From positions 1 through 64,000 of the forward strand of contig CAKSTI010000007.1 in assembly GCA_934500705.1 (NCBI GenBank): a DNA stretch of 64,000 bases, written 5' to 3'. This document shows, one piece after another, positions 7,282 through 14,220 of the stretch (position 1 is the stretch's first letter; each line of letters starts with the position of its first letter). This DNA is from an uncultured Clostridia bacterium. GTDB lineage: Bacteria; Bacillota; Clostridia; UMGS1810. The notes under the pieces were generated by a model. It saw nothing but the letters and a program-made list of their open reading frames with translations, searched no databases and had not been told where the DNA came from. The position numbers and the translations under genes are program-made.

Positions 7282-8289
7282 TCAGGCGGACTCCCTTATC
7301 ACAATTCCGCCTTTTATAACAATGTCTTTTGCGCTTTCGCCGTTTATCCTTGCCAAAATCTCGCCAAATGCCCTTTTGCCGAGTTCGTACTGCATATTGT
7401 CAAATGTCGTAAGGCTCGGCGTTATGTACTCTCCGAGCAAAATGTTATCTCCCCCGGCAACGCAAACCTCGCCCGGCACGTTCTTGCCAAGTTCCCTAAA
7501 TGCCTTTATTGCGCCGATTGCCATATCATCGTTTGCGCACATTACGGCGTCAACGTCGGGCTTTCTTTCGAGAATAATCTGCTTTGCCATATCCTCGGAA
7601 TATTTGGCGGACAAAATATTGCTCTCATCAATTTCAACTCCGCAGTCACCGAGAGCCGCCAGAAATCCACGTTTTCTCTCGTCGGAAACAAAGCTCCCGT
7701 CAAGACCGGAAAGATACATAAATCTCTTCCTTCCGCTGTCTGCAATATGTCTGCACAGCTCATACGATGCGGCAAAGTTGTCGATGTTTACGCTCGAAAT
7801 ATGCTCGCTCGGCGCAGTGCCTATGCCCACGATTTTTCTCTTTTCCTTTATAAATGTCGTTCTCCAACTGTCCGGAATGTCAAGTCCGTAGTAGATAAGC
7901 CCGTCTATCTCGTGATTTCTGAGCCACTCGAACACACGGCTCTCGTCCATAGTGCTGTTATAAAGCTGTACGGATATGCGGTATCCGTTCTCCTCCGCCG
8001 CAAGCACCATACCGCCCATAATTGCGCTTATGTTCTGGTCGTGAAAAGGGTTGTCGTTGCCAATGCGCACACCTTGATTTACAAGAAAGCCGACCGTTTT
8101 TGCCAAATGGCTGTTTATACGCTGGGCGTGAATGTTGGGAACGTAGTTGACCTTTTTGCAAAAGTCCTTAACGGTTTTCTCCACTTCTGCGCTTATGCGT
8201 GCCTGTTCGGTTTTGCCGTTTAAGACGAGTGAAACCGTAGTCTTGCTGAGTCCTAACTCATTTGCGATTTTATTTAGTGAATAAGCCAT
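7282..8289 (-). CDS. LacI family transcriptional regulator
   Basis: Residues 2-50 form the LacI DNA-binding headpiece (LNKIANELGLSKTTVSLVLN, then the hinge). The rest is a periplasmic-binding-protein-like effector domain with blocks such as GLIYYGLDI, VMCANDDMAIGA and LTTFDNMQYELG. It is a sugar-responsive repressor or activator of the operon it heads. Start ATG 8289 has GGAGG 5 nt upstream. A perfect LacI-type palindrome lies about 9 kb away in front of the second Gfo/Idh/MocA operon (17147-17160). This is the only LacI protein in the window, so it is the candidate regulator there (inference). Confidence 0.92.
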   Translation of the reverse strand: MAYSLNKIANELGLSKTTVSLVLNGKTEQARISAEVEKTVKDFCKKVNYVPNIHAQRINSHLAKTVGFLVNQGVRIGNDNPFHDQNISAIMGGMVLAAEENGYRISVQLYNSTMDESRVFEWLRNHEIDGLIYYGLDIPDSWRTTFIKEKRKIVGIGTAPSEHISSVNIDNFAASYELCRHIADSGRKRFMYLSGLDGSFVSDERKRGFLAALGDCGVEIDESNILSAKYSEDMAKQIILERKPDVDAVMCANDDMAIGAIKAFRELGKNVPGEVCVAGGDNILLGEYITPSLTTFDNMQYELGKRAFGEILARINGESAKDIVIKGGIVIRESA

Positions 8290-8341
8290 ACGAACCTCCT
8301 TCGTGCCTTATGAAATCACGTGCATTTTCGCTTGCATAACC

Positions 8342-8370
8342 AGTTTAGCATTAATAAAAAAATTTGTCAA
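8342..8370 (-). promoter_or_regulatory. Sigma-A promoter of the lacI operon
   Basis: TTGACA (8365-8370) and TAAACT (8342-8347), 17-nt spacer, TG before the -10. An imperfect repeat (TGCAAGCGAAAATGCA) lies just downstream, but no clean LacI palindrome. Confidence 0.85.
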
Positions 8371-8377
8371 TAGCAAA

Positions 8378-8412
8378 ATAAAAAAATCAGCAGATTTTAG
8401 CCGCTGATTTTT
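8378..8412 (-). terminator. Terminator of the cupin gene
   Basis: A 9-bp stem (AAAATCAGC / GCTGATTTT) is followed on the minus strand by seven T, 10 nt after the cupin stop codon. Confidence 0.85.
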
Positions 8413-8421
8413 CCGTTCTGT

Positions 8422-8754
8422 TTAAAATACCACGACAAGCAGCATCTTAAACCGCTCTTTTCCGTATACTGCGTGGGGGTGTCCTGCCGGCATAACTATG
8501 GACTCTCCCTCGCAAATCTCGTAATCCGTACCGTCTACGGTAATTCTGCCAACGCCGTCAAGGCACGTTACAAATGCGTCCCCGTCCGACTTGTGCGAGC
8601 TTATCTCCTCGCCTTTGTCAAACGAAAATAATGTAACGCTCACCGAGCCGTTCTGAACAAGCGTTTTGCTCACAACCTGACCGTCACGGTAGTCAACCTG
8701 TTCTTTTAACTTTAATACCTGCGCCTTTTCAATGTTTTTCATAATTTCGCTCAT
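8422..8754 (-). CDS. Small cupin-domain protein
   Basis: A 110-residue single-domain cupin. The first motif is degenerate (SHKSDGDAFVTCLDGVG) with HK/D/E-type ligands, and the second reads EICEGESIVMPAGHPHAVYG, ending in the usual PxGxPH turn. Such proteins bind a metal and act as isomerases, lyases or small-molecule sensors; the substrate cannot be told. It is monocistronic, with its own consensus promoter and a strong terminator, between the AraC regulator and the lacI operon. GGAG lies 7 nt before ATG 8754. Confidence 0.82.
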   Translation of the reverse strand: MSEIMKNIEKAQVLKLKEQVDYRDGQVVSKTLVQNGSVSVTLFSFDKGEEISSHKSDGDAFVTCLDGVGRITVDGTDYEICEGESIVMPAGHPHAVYGKERFKMLLVVVF

Positions 8755-8818
8755 ATCAATTCTCCTTTTGTCATATTAATGCCCTTTTAAAAATTTTTAA
8801 TACACAATCCTTGGTAAG

Positions 8819-8847
8819 ATTGTACCATAAGTGCAAATGTCGGTCAA
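8819..8847 (-). promoter_or_regulatory. Sigma-A promoter of the cupin gene
   Basis: TTGACC (8842-8847) and TACAAT (8819-8824), spacer 17 nt. The -35 element overlaps the TGA stop codon of the upstream AraC gene. Confidence 0.85.
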
Positions 8848-9740
8848 GTGGATTTTCTGAACCTCATTGCAAACTGTTTCGGCGTCATATGCACCTGTTT
8901 TCTGAATTTGTCTATAAAGTAGCTTGACGTGGAAAATCCCACATCGAGCGCAACGTCCGTCACGCTCTTTTCCGTGCCCACAAGCATTCTCTGCGCCTCC
9001 GATATTCTGACGTAATTAACATAGTCCACAAAGCTCCTTTTCATAACCCTCTTAAATATTCTCGAAAAGTAGCTGTGGCTCATAGCGCACAGCACAGCCG
9101 CCTCACGTGAGGTTGCCGCAGAGTAATTTTTCTGCACATATTCAACCGACTTCTGAATTGCTCCCAGCACCTCCGGGGTAACGCCCGGCGCATTGTAGCC
9201 GTGCACCGCCTGCCACGAGCGCAAAAGCCACACCGCAATCCTTATGGCATACATTCTGACCGCAATCTCAAAGGCGTAATCTCTCCTCTCCCACTCGTAC
9301 ACTATCTTTTCCATAATATCCGGAATGTCGCTGCCCTCCACCTCGCTGGCATCAAACAACTTTTTGTATTCATCGCCCGATGTTATAAACGGAATTATGT
9401 ACCTAAACTCCAATACAGACTGCTCCGCCGCATAGAGTATCTGCGGCATAAACTTTATTACCACATACGTACTGCAATCGGAATTTGACGTGACGGTGTG
9501 CGGATTTTTGGAATTAATTACAGCCAGACCTCCGCTTTTGAGGTTGTATTTGGTTCCGTAGCACCACACGGTAAGGTCGCAGTCCAGCCCGTACAAAATT
9601 TCAACATAGTCGTGATAGTGCATTTTAATTACGGGTTCATTTTCAAAGTTTTCTTTGAACGCCTGCATTACAATGCACTGCACCGGCACCTCCACATTGT
9701 CTATACTGTATTTTTCTTCCTCTCTGAAACTAAATTCCAC
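8844..9740 (-). CDS. AraC family transcriptional regulator with cupin sensor domain
   Basis: The N-terminal half is an AraC-type cupin ligand-binding domain (HYHDYVEILYGL at about residues 40-51). The C-terminal 100 residues hold both helix-turn-helix units (AAVLCAMSHSYFSRIFKR and VTDVALDVGFSTSSYFIDKF) followed by the KQVHMTPKQFAMRFR signature. It lies divergently from the Gfo/Idh/MocA-ThuA operon and probably controls it. The start is a GTG at 9740 with GGGGTGA upstream. Unlike the two AraC fragments further on in this window (39681 and 49966) this copy is full length. Confidence 0.92.
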   Translation of the reverse strand: MEFSFREEEKYSIDNVEVPVQCIVMQAFKENFENEPVIKMHYHDYVEILYGLDCDLTVWCYGTKYNLKSGGLAVINSKNPHTVTSNSDCSTYVVIKFMPQILYAAEQSVLEFRYIIPFITSGDEYKKLFDASEVEGSDIPDIMEKIVYEWERRDYAFEIAVRMYAIRIAVWLLRSWQAVHGYNAPGVTPEVLGAIQKSVEYVQKNYSAATSREAAVLCAMSHSYFSRIFKRVMKRSFVDYVNYVRISEAQRMLVGTEKSVTDVALDVGFSTSSYFIDKFRKQVHMTPKQFAMRFRKST

Positions 9741-9775
9741 ACAATCACCCCGATGACAAAAATTTGATACTTTTT

Positions 9776-9818
9776 TGACAAATTAATTATATCACAACTT
9801 TAATTAAAATGCTACAAT
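9776..9818. promoter_or_regulatory. Divergent promoter region between araC-type gene and Gfo-thuA operon
   Basis: A TG-extended -10 on the minus strand (TGATATAAT, 9786-9794) can serve the AraC gene. On the plus strand a TGCTACAAT (9810-9818) can serve the Gfo operon. Neither has a convincing -35 at 17 nt, as expected for activator-dependent promoters. Confidence 0.45.
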
Positions 9819-9847
9819 TTTAAAAAAATAATTTCGGAGGTTCAAAA

Positions 9848-10912
9848 ATGCGAAAGTTAAAAATTGCAATTATAGGTGCCGGCGGCATAGCAAATTATGC
9901 TCACGCCGGAGCATACGAAAGGATTGATAACATCGAAGTTGTCGCCGTGTGCGACATTATAGCCGAGAGGGCGCAAAAGCTCGCCGACAGACTCGGAGCA
10001 AAGGTTCACTGCACCGATTATAAGGAAATTTTAAAAATCGACGGACTCGACGCAGTAGACATCTGCACCCCCAACTACCTGCACTCGGTAATTGCCGTTG
10101 ACGCATTAAACCACGGCATCAACGTTCTTTGCGAAAAGCCGGACGCAATAAACGTGTCCGAGGCGCAGAAAATGAAGTCCGCCGCAGAGAAAAGCGGCAA
10201 AACCCTTATGGTTATCCGCAACAACAGATATATGGATATGTCGGCATACTTAAAGCAGTACATAGCCGACGGCAAAATGGGCGAGATTTACGCCGCACGC
10301 TGCGGCTGGCAAAGACGCCGTGGCATACCCGGAAAAGGCGGCTGGTTCACAACCAAAGAGCAGTCCGGCGGCGGTCCGCTGATTGACCTCGGAGTGCATA
10401 TGATTGACCTGTCGATGTGGCTTATGGGCAATCCCACACCTGTTGCGGTGAGCGGCTGCACATACGAAAAGTTTGCCAATTCCGACATATCCGACTCCGC
10501 AAATTCACGTTTCGGTGATGTGAATACCGACGGCGTGTTCGATGTTGAGGACCTTGCAATGGGCTTTATCCGCTTTGACAACGGCGCTTGTATGCAGATT
10601 GAATTTTCGTGGGCGTCAAACATAGAAAAGGAGCGTAAATTCGTTGAGTTCCGGGGCACAAAGTCCGGTGCGGCGTGGTCAACCGATGATGACCAACTCA
10701 AAATTTTCGGCGAGGAATACGGCAGCACCGTGGATTATCTCCCCAACCTCGGGAACTATCCGCACCACCACGAGAGAAACATAAGGCACTTTGCCGACGT
10801 TGTACTAAACGGCGCAGAGCCGATGTTTACCCCTCAGCAGGGACTTGATATGATTAAAATTCTGGAAGGTTTCTACCGCTCCGCAAAAGAGGGAAAGGAG
10901 ATAACCCTATGA
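9848..10912 (+). CDS. Gfo/Idh/MocA family oxidoreductase
   Basis: The 354-residue protein has the N-terminal NAD(P)-binding motif GAGGIA (residues 10-15), the conserved EKP (96-98) that contributes the active-site lysine, and a C-terminal alpha/beta domain with GGGPLIDLGVHMIDL. Family members oxidise sugar hydroxyls, often at C3, or reduce keto-sugars and inositols. The gene has GGAGG 8 nt before ATG 9848 and overlaps the ThuA gene by ATGA, a strongly coupled pair. It lies divergent from a full-length AraC regulator. Partnered with ThuA and with TIM-barrel proteins nearby, it fits oxidoreductive processing of a glycoside (inference). Confidence 0.9.
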   Translation: MRKLKIAIIGAGGIANYAHAGAYERIDNIEVVAVCDIIAERAQKLADRLGAKVHCTDYKEILKIDGLDAVDICTPNYLHSVIAVDALNHGINVLCEKPDAINVSEAQKMKSAAEKSGKTLMVIRNNRYMDMSAYLKQYIADGKMGEIYAARCGWQRRRGIPGKGGWFTTKEQSGGGPLIDLGVHMIDLSMWLMGNPTPVAVSGCTYEKFANSDISDSANSRFGDVNTDGVFDVEDLAMGFIRFDNGACMQIEFSWASNIEKERKFVEFRGTKSGAAWSTDDDQLKIFGEEYGSTVDYLPNLGNYPHHHERNIRHFADVVLNGAEPMFTPQQGLDMIKILEGFYRSAKEGKEITL

Positions 10913-11619
10913 CACGAGTATTGATATGGAACGAGTTTGCACACGAAAAGACGGAAGAAGCTGTAAAAAAGCTGTACCCGAACGGCATACACAGCGCCGT
11001 TGCGGAATTTTTAAAGAGCGATGACCTCGAAATCAAAACTGCCACTCTCGACGACCCCGACTGCGGACTTACCCGGGAAGTCCTCGACAATACAGACGTT
11101 TTAATCTGGTGGGGACATATGAAGCATAACGATGTGCCCGATGAGATTGCAATGCGTGTCCGTGATGCCGTTTTAGAGGGTATGGGTATGGTATTTTTAC
11201 ACTCGGCGCATCACTCAAAGCCGTTTAAGTTCCTGCTCGGTACCTCGTGCAACCTCGGCTGGCGTGAGGACGGCGACTTGGAGCGTGTATGGGTATGCAA
11301 ACCGTCGCACCCCATTGCACAGGGTCTTGGCAGATACTTTGAAATCGAGCACGAGGAAACATATGCCGAACCTTTTGACATTCCAAATCCCGACGAGCTT
11401 GTGCTTATGGGGTGGTACGAAGGCGGCGAGCTGTTCAGGAGCGGCTGCTGCTACAACAGAGGAAACGGAAAGATTTTCTACTTCCAGCCGGGTCACGAAA
11501 GTTACCCCACGTTTTACAACAAAGACGTTCAGACGGTTATAAAAAATGCCGTGCGCTATGTTACGCCCTCATACCGTGCAAAACTTGAATGCCCACGGGT
11601 AGAAAAAATAAAACAGTGA
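10909..11619 (+). CDS. ThuA domain protein (trehalose utilization family)
   Basis: A 236-residue class I glutamine-amidotransferase-like fold of the ThuA group. It shows TDVLIWWGHMKHNDV, GMGMVFLHSAHHSKPF, a WRxxxxxERVWV block and the C-terminal GNGKIFYFQPGHESYPTFY typical of the family. ThuA proteins accompany Gfo/Idh/MocA enzymes in pathways using 3-keto-disaccharides and related oxidised sugars, though the exact reaction is poorly defined. ATGA overlap with the upstream oxidoreductase. A strong bidirectional terminator follows. Confidence 0.88.
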   Translation: MTRVLIWNEFAHEKTEEAVKKLYPNGIHSAVAEFLKSDDLEIKTATLDDPDCGLTREVLDNTDVLIWWGHMKHNDVPDEIAMRVRDAVLEGMGMVFLHSAHHSKPFKFLLGTSCNLGWREDGDLERVWVCKPSHPIAQGLGRYFEIEHEETYAEPFDIPNPDELVLMGWYEGGELFRSGCCYNRGNGKIFYFQPGHESYPTFYNKDVQTVIKNAVRYVTPSYRAKLECPRVEKIKQ

Positions 11620-11662
11620 TTTTTTAAAGGCGGTGCAAAATCTGCCCCACCCTTTTAAGACA

Positions 11663-11695
11663 AAAATCGTGCGGACATTGTTTCCGCACGATTTT
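11663..11695. terminator. Bidirectional terminator between thuA-like and foldase genes
   Basis: A 13-bp perfect stem (AAAATCGTGCGGA, 11663-11675, with 11683-11695) has T-rich tracts on both strands and separates convergent genes. Confidence 0.88.
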
Positions 11696-11703
11696 AATTT
11701 TAT

Positions 11704-13059
11704 TTACTTGGATACGTTCTCCGCCGTATTTATTCTTTCCTCAACAAGTTTAAACAAATTCTGTGATTTTAAAATATCCGTAATATATGACTTAACGTCA
11801 TCGTCCAGCTTGTAATTTGAAAGTTTTTCCTCCAACTTTATCACGTGATAGCCATAGTCGGTCTTAACCGGCTCGCTTACCTCGCCCACATTCATAGAGT
11901 AGCACTTGTCCTCAAACTCCTGCACCATCTGTCCTTTGCCGAAGGTGTAGCCGTCGGGATTGGACTTGACGCCGGGGTCCTGGTTGTACTCGGCAATAAG
12001 GCTGTCAAAATCCGTACCGTTCTTTGCCAGTTCGTACACCTTTTTAGCCTTTTTCTCCGCCGCTTTCCACTGCTCGTCCGTAATCTTTCCGTCCTCATCC
12101 TGTTCGGGCATTATGAGAACGTGCTTTGCTCTCACGCCGTCAAAGGCAAAGGCGGTGTCCTTGTTTTCGTCATAATATTTTTCTATCTCCTCCGCCGTCG
12201 GCTCGCCGCCCAGAACGTCGCAAGCCTTTGAGTAGATGTAATTCATCATCTGTATGTAGCGGTACATTTCCGGCGTATATCCGCTCTGCGGCAAAAGCGC
12301 CTCGAACGACTCCTTACCGCCGTACTGCGTGTAGAGCGCCGTCAGCATCTTTTCGTAGTCGTTTTCAAACGAAACGCCTGCCGTGATGCCGTTTTCCTCT
12401 GCAAGGTCGATGAGCACGTAGTCTTGGAGTATCTGCTCCTTTGCCTGTGCCTCGGCGTTTTCGCCCGCACCGCCGACCTTTTCAAAATAGCTCTTGTAGC
12501 CGTCTAACAATTTGTCGGTGTAATCTCTGCCGTTAATGCTTCCCACAACTGTTCCTTCAAAGACAGACGGCGCCTTTGTGCCTATTGTTGCGGTGTTTGT
12601 AAGCTGGTTCCAGTCAACGCCACGGCTTAGCATTTCCGATATTTTTCTGAGCGGAACATATGTTCTGTCATTGTAGACAAAGTTGTCTGCATCTACCTTT
12701 GCACCGTTTACGTATATGCTTATGGTGTTTCTCTCAACGTTTAAGCTCTGACCTGCCTCTTCGATAATCTCTGTCTTTCCGCCGTCGTTTTTAACCTCGC
12801 CGCCGTCGGTGATGTATGCCGCATTTTCCGCCTCGTTGTAATCAACGTTCATACCCAGCATTTCCGCAACACGTCTCAGCGGAACATAGGTTGTGTCGTT
12901 GTAGAGAAAGTTGTCGGCAAAGACACGCTCTCCGTCCACGACTATGTTAATCGTATTCTTGTCGGCGCTAATCGGCTCATATGCCGCATTTGCCGCAAAG
13001 GGAACGGCAAGAGTTGCCGCGCAGGCTATGCCCGCAAGTGTTTTAACTGCTTTTTTCAT
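11704..13059 (-). CDS. PpiC-type peptidyl-prolyl isomerase/foldase with two stalk (copper amine oxidase-like) domains
   Basis: A 451-residue secreted protein. It has a signal peptide (residues 1-26, ending ANA-AY, no lipobox), then two copies of the copper amine oxidase N-terminal-like stalk domain (about 28-85 and 98-155, each with VDxDNFxYNDxTYVPLRxxxEML). A SurA-N-like helical region and a parvulin/PpiC domain (about 300-420, VRAKHVLI to GYHVIKLEE) follow. It helps exported proteins fold outside the membrane, as PrsA does, but the wall-binding stalk domains replace the lipid anchor. It is the last gene of the secA-prfB operon, 14 nt after prfB, which couples a translocase motor and an extracytoplasmic foldase. 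Confidence 0.88.
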   Translation of the reverse strand: MKKAVKTLAGIACAATLAVPFAANAAYEPISADKNTINIVVDGERVFADNFLYNDTTYVPLRRVAEMLGMNVDYNEAENAAYITDGGEVKNDGGKTEIIEEAGQSLNVERNTISIYVNGAKVDADNFVYNDRTYVPLRKISEMLSRGVDWNQLTNTATIGTKAPSVFEGTVVGSINGRDYTDKLLDGYKSYFEKVGGAGENAEAQAKEQILQDYVLIDLAEENGITAGVSFENDYEKMLTALYTQYGGKESFEALLPQSGYTPEMYRYIQMMNYIYSKACDVLGGEPTAEEIEKYYDENKDTAFAFDGVRAKHVLIMPEQDEDGKITDEQWKAAEKKAKKVYELAKNGTDFDSLIAEYNQDPGVKSNPDGYTFGKGQMVQEFEDKCYSMNVGEVSEPVKTDYGYHVIKLEEKLSNYKLDDDVKSYITDILKSQNLFKLVEERINTAENVSK

Positions 13060-13073
13060 TTAAATTTCCTCCG

Positions 13074-14196
13074 TTATTTCAAATTGAGTGTTCCGAGATT
13101 TGCCATTTTCAGATATTCGTTTATAAATCCGTCAAGGTCGCCGTCCATTACCGCACCGATGTTGCCCATTTCGTAATTGGTTCTGTGGTCTTTGACAAGA
13201 TTGTACGGGTGGAAAACGTAACTGCGTATCTGGCTCGACCAGCCTATCTCCTTTTCCACGCCCTTGATGTCGTCTATCTTTTCCTTGTTCTCACGCTCTT
13301 TAAGCTCCATCAGCTTGGATTTGAGCATTTTCATAGCGGTGTCACGGTTTTTGTGCTGAGAACGTTCGTTCTGGCAGGAAACCACAATCCCCGTGGGAAG
13401 GTGCGTTATGCGTATTGCCGAGTCGGTCTTGTTGATGTGCTGACCGCCGGCACCGCTCGAACGGTAGGTGTCCACACGCAAATCCTCCGGGCGAATGTCT
13501 ATCTGAATATCATCGTTAAACTCCGGCATAACCTCAACGCTTGCAAACGACGTGTGGCGTCTGCCTGCGGCGTCGAACGGGGATATGCGCACAAGGCGGT
13601 GGACGCCTTTTTCGCTCTTTAAATACCCGTAAGCGTTCTCGCCGGACACAAGTATTGTTGCGCTCTTGACTCCGGCATCATCTCCGGGGAGCAGGTCAAG
13701 CGTTTCTACCGAAAAGCTGTGGCGCTCCGCCCAGCGTGTATACATACGCAAAAGCATCTCCACCCAGTCCTGAGCCTCTGTTCCGCCGGCACCTGCGTGC
13801 AGGGAAACAATGGCGTTGTTCTTGTCGTATTCGCCGGAGAGGAGTGTTTCAAGCGTCATTTCCTCAACCGTCTTTTTGATATGCTTAACGGATTTGCCGA
13901 TTTCCTCGGCATACGAGCCGTCCTCCTCGGAGTTTGCCATATCAATAAGAACGAGGGTGTCCTCGTATTCGGACACAAGGCTGTTGTACTTTTCAACCTT
14001 GTTTTTATATCCCTTTAATTTTTGCAGAATTTTCTGGCTGCTTTCCATATCATTCCAGAAACCGTCTGCGGCGGTCTGCTCTTCAAGCTCCTTTATCTTT
14101 TCAAGGCTCTTGTCGATGTCAAAGTGAATCCCTCAGTTCTTTTATGCCTGCTTCCATTCCGGAAAGCTCGACTTTGTATTCATCGTATTCCAGCAA
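13074..14196 (-). CDS. prfB: Peptide chain release factor 2, expressed by programmed +1 frameshift
   Basis: The main frame (14120 to 13074) encodes RF2 with the GGQ motif (SSGAGGQHINKTDSA). It lacks an initiation site of its own. The true start is a TTG at 14196 with GAGGTG 6 nt upstream. It reads 25 codons to CTT at 14124-14122 followed by an in-frame TGA (14121-14119). Slipping +1 (CTT-T-GAC) enters the main frame at GAC 14120. The total is about 373 residues, normal for RF2. As in other bacteria this makes RF2 synthesis autoregulated by the efficiency of UGA termination. Lies 24 nt after secA in the same operon. Confidence 0.95.
14119..14133 (-). promoter_or_regulatory. prfB programmed +1 frameshift site
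   Basis: Slippery CTT TGA C (14124-14118) at codons 25-26, preceded by an internal Shine-Dalgarno-like AGGGA a few bases upstream. TGA is codon 26, the same position as in Escherichia coli prfB. Confidence 0.92.
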
Positions 14197-14220
14197 AAAA
14201 ATCACCTCTGTCAAAATTTA

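Noticed and set aside
7117..8223. 368-codon open frame on the plus strand opposite the lacI gene
   Set aside because: It lies fully antisense to a clear LacI family protein and part of the MDR gene, has no family resemblance and low-quality composition (many Cys/His/Val from reverse-complement bias).
8300..8340. Imperfect repeat TGCAAGCGAAAATGCA after the lacI promoter as a LacI autoregulatory site
   Set aside because: Too imperfect and unlike the clean palindrome at 17147; no second copy found.
9786..9818. Consensus -35 TTGACA at 9776 for the Gfo-thuA operon
   Set aside because: At 17-18 nt it is followed by CTTTAA/TTTAAT and not a good -10; the extended -10 at 9810-9818 is more likely, so the TTGACA was not used.
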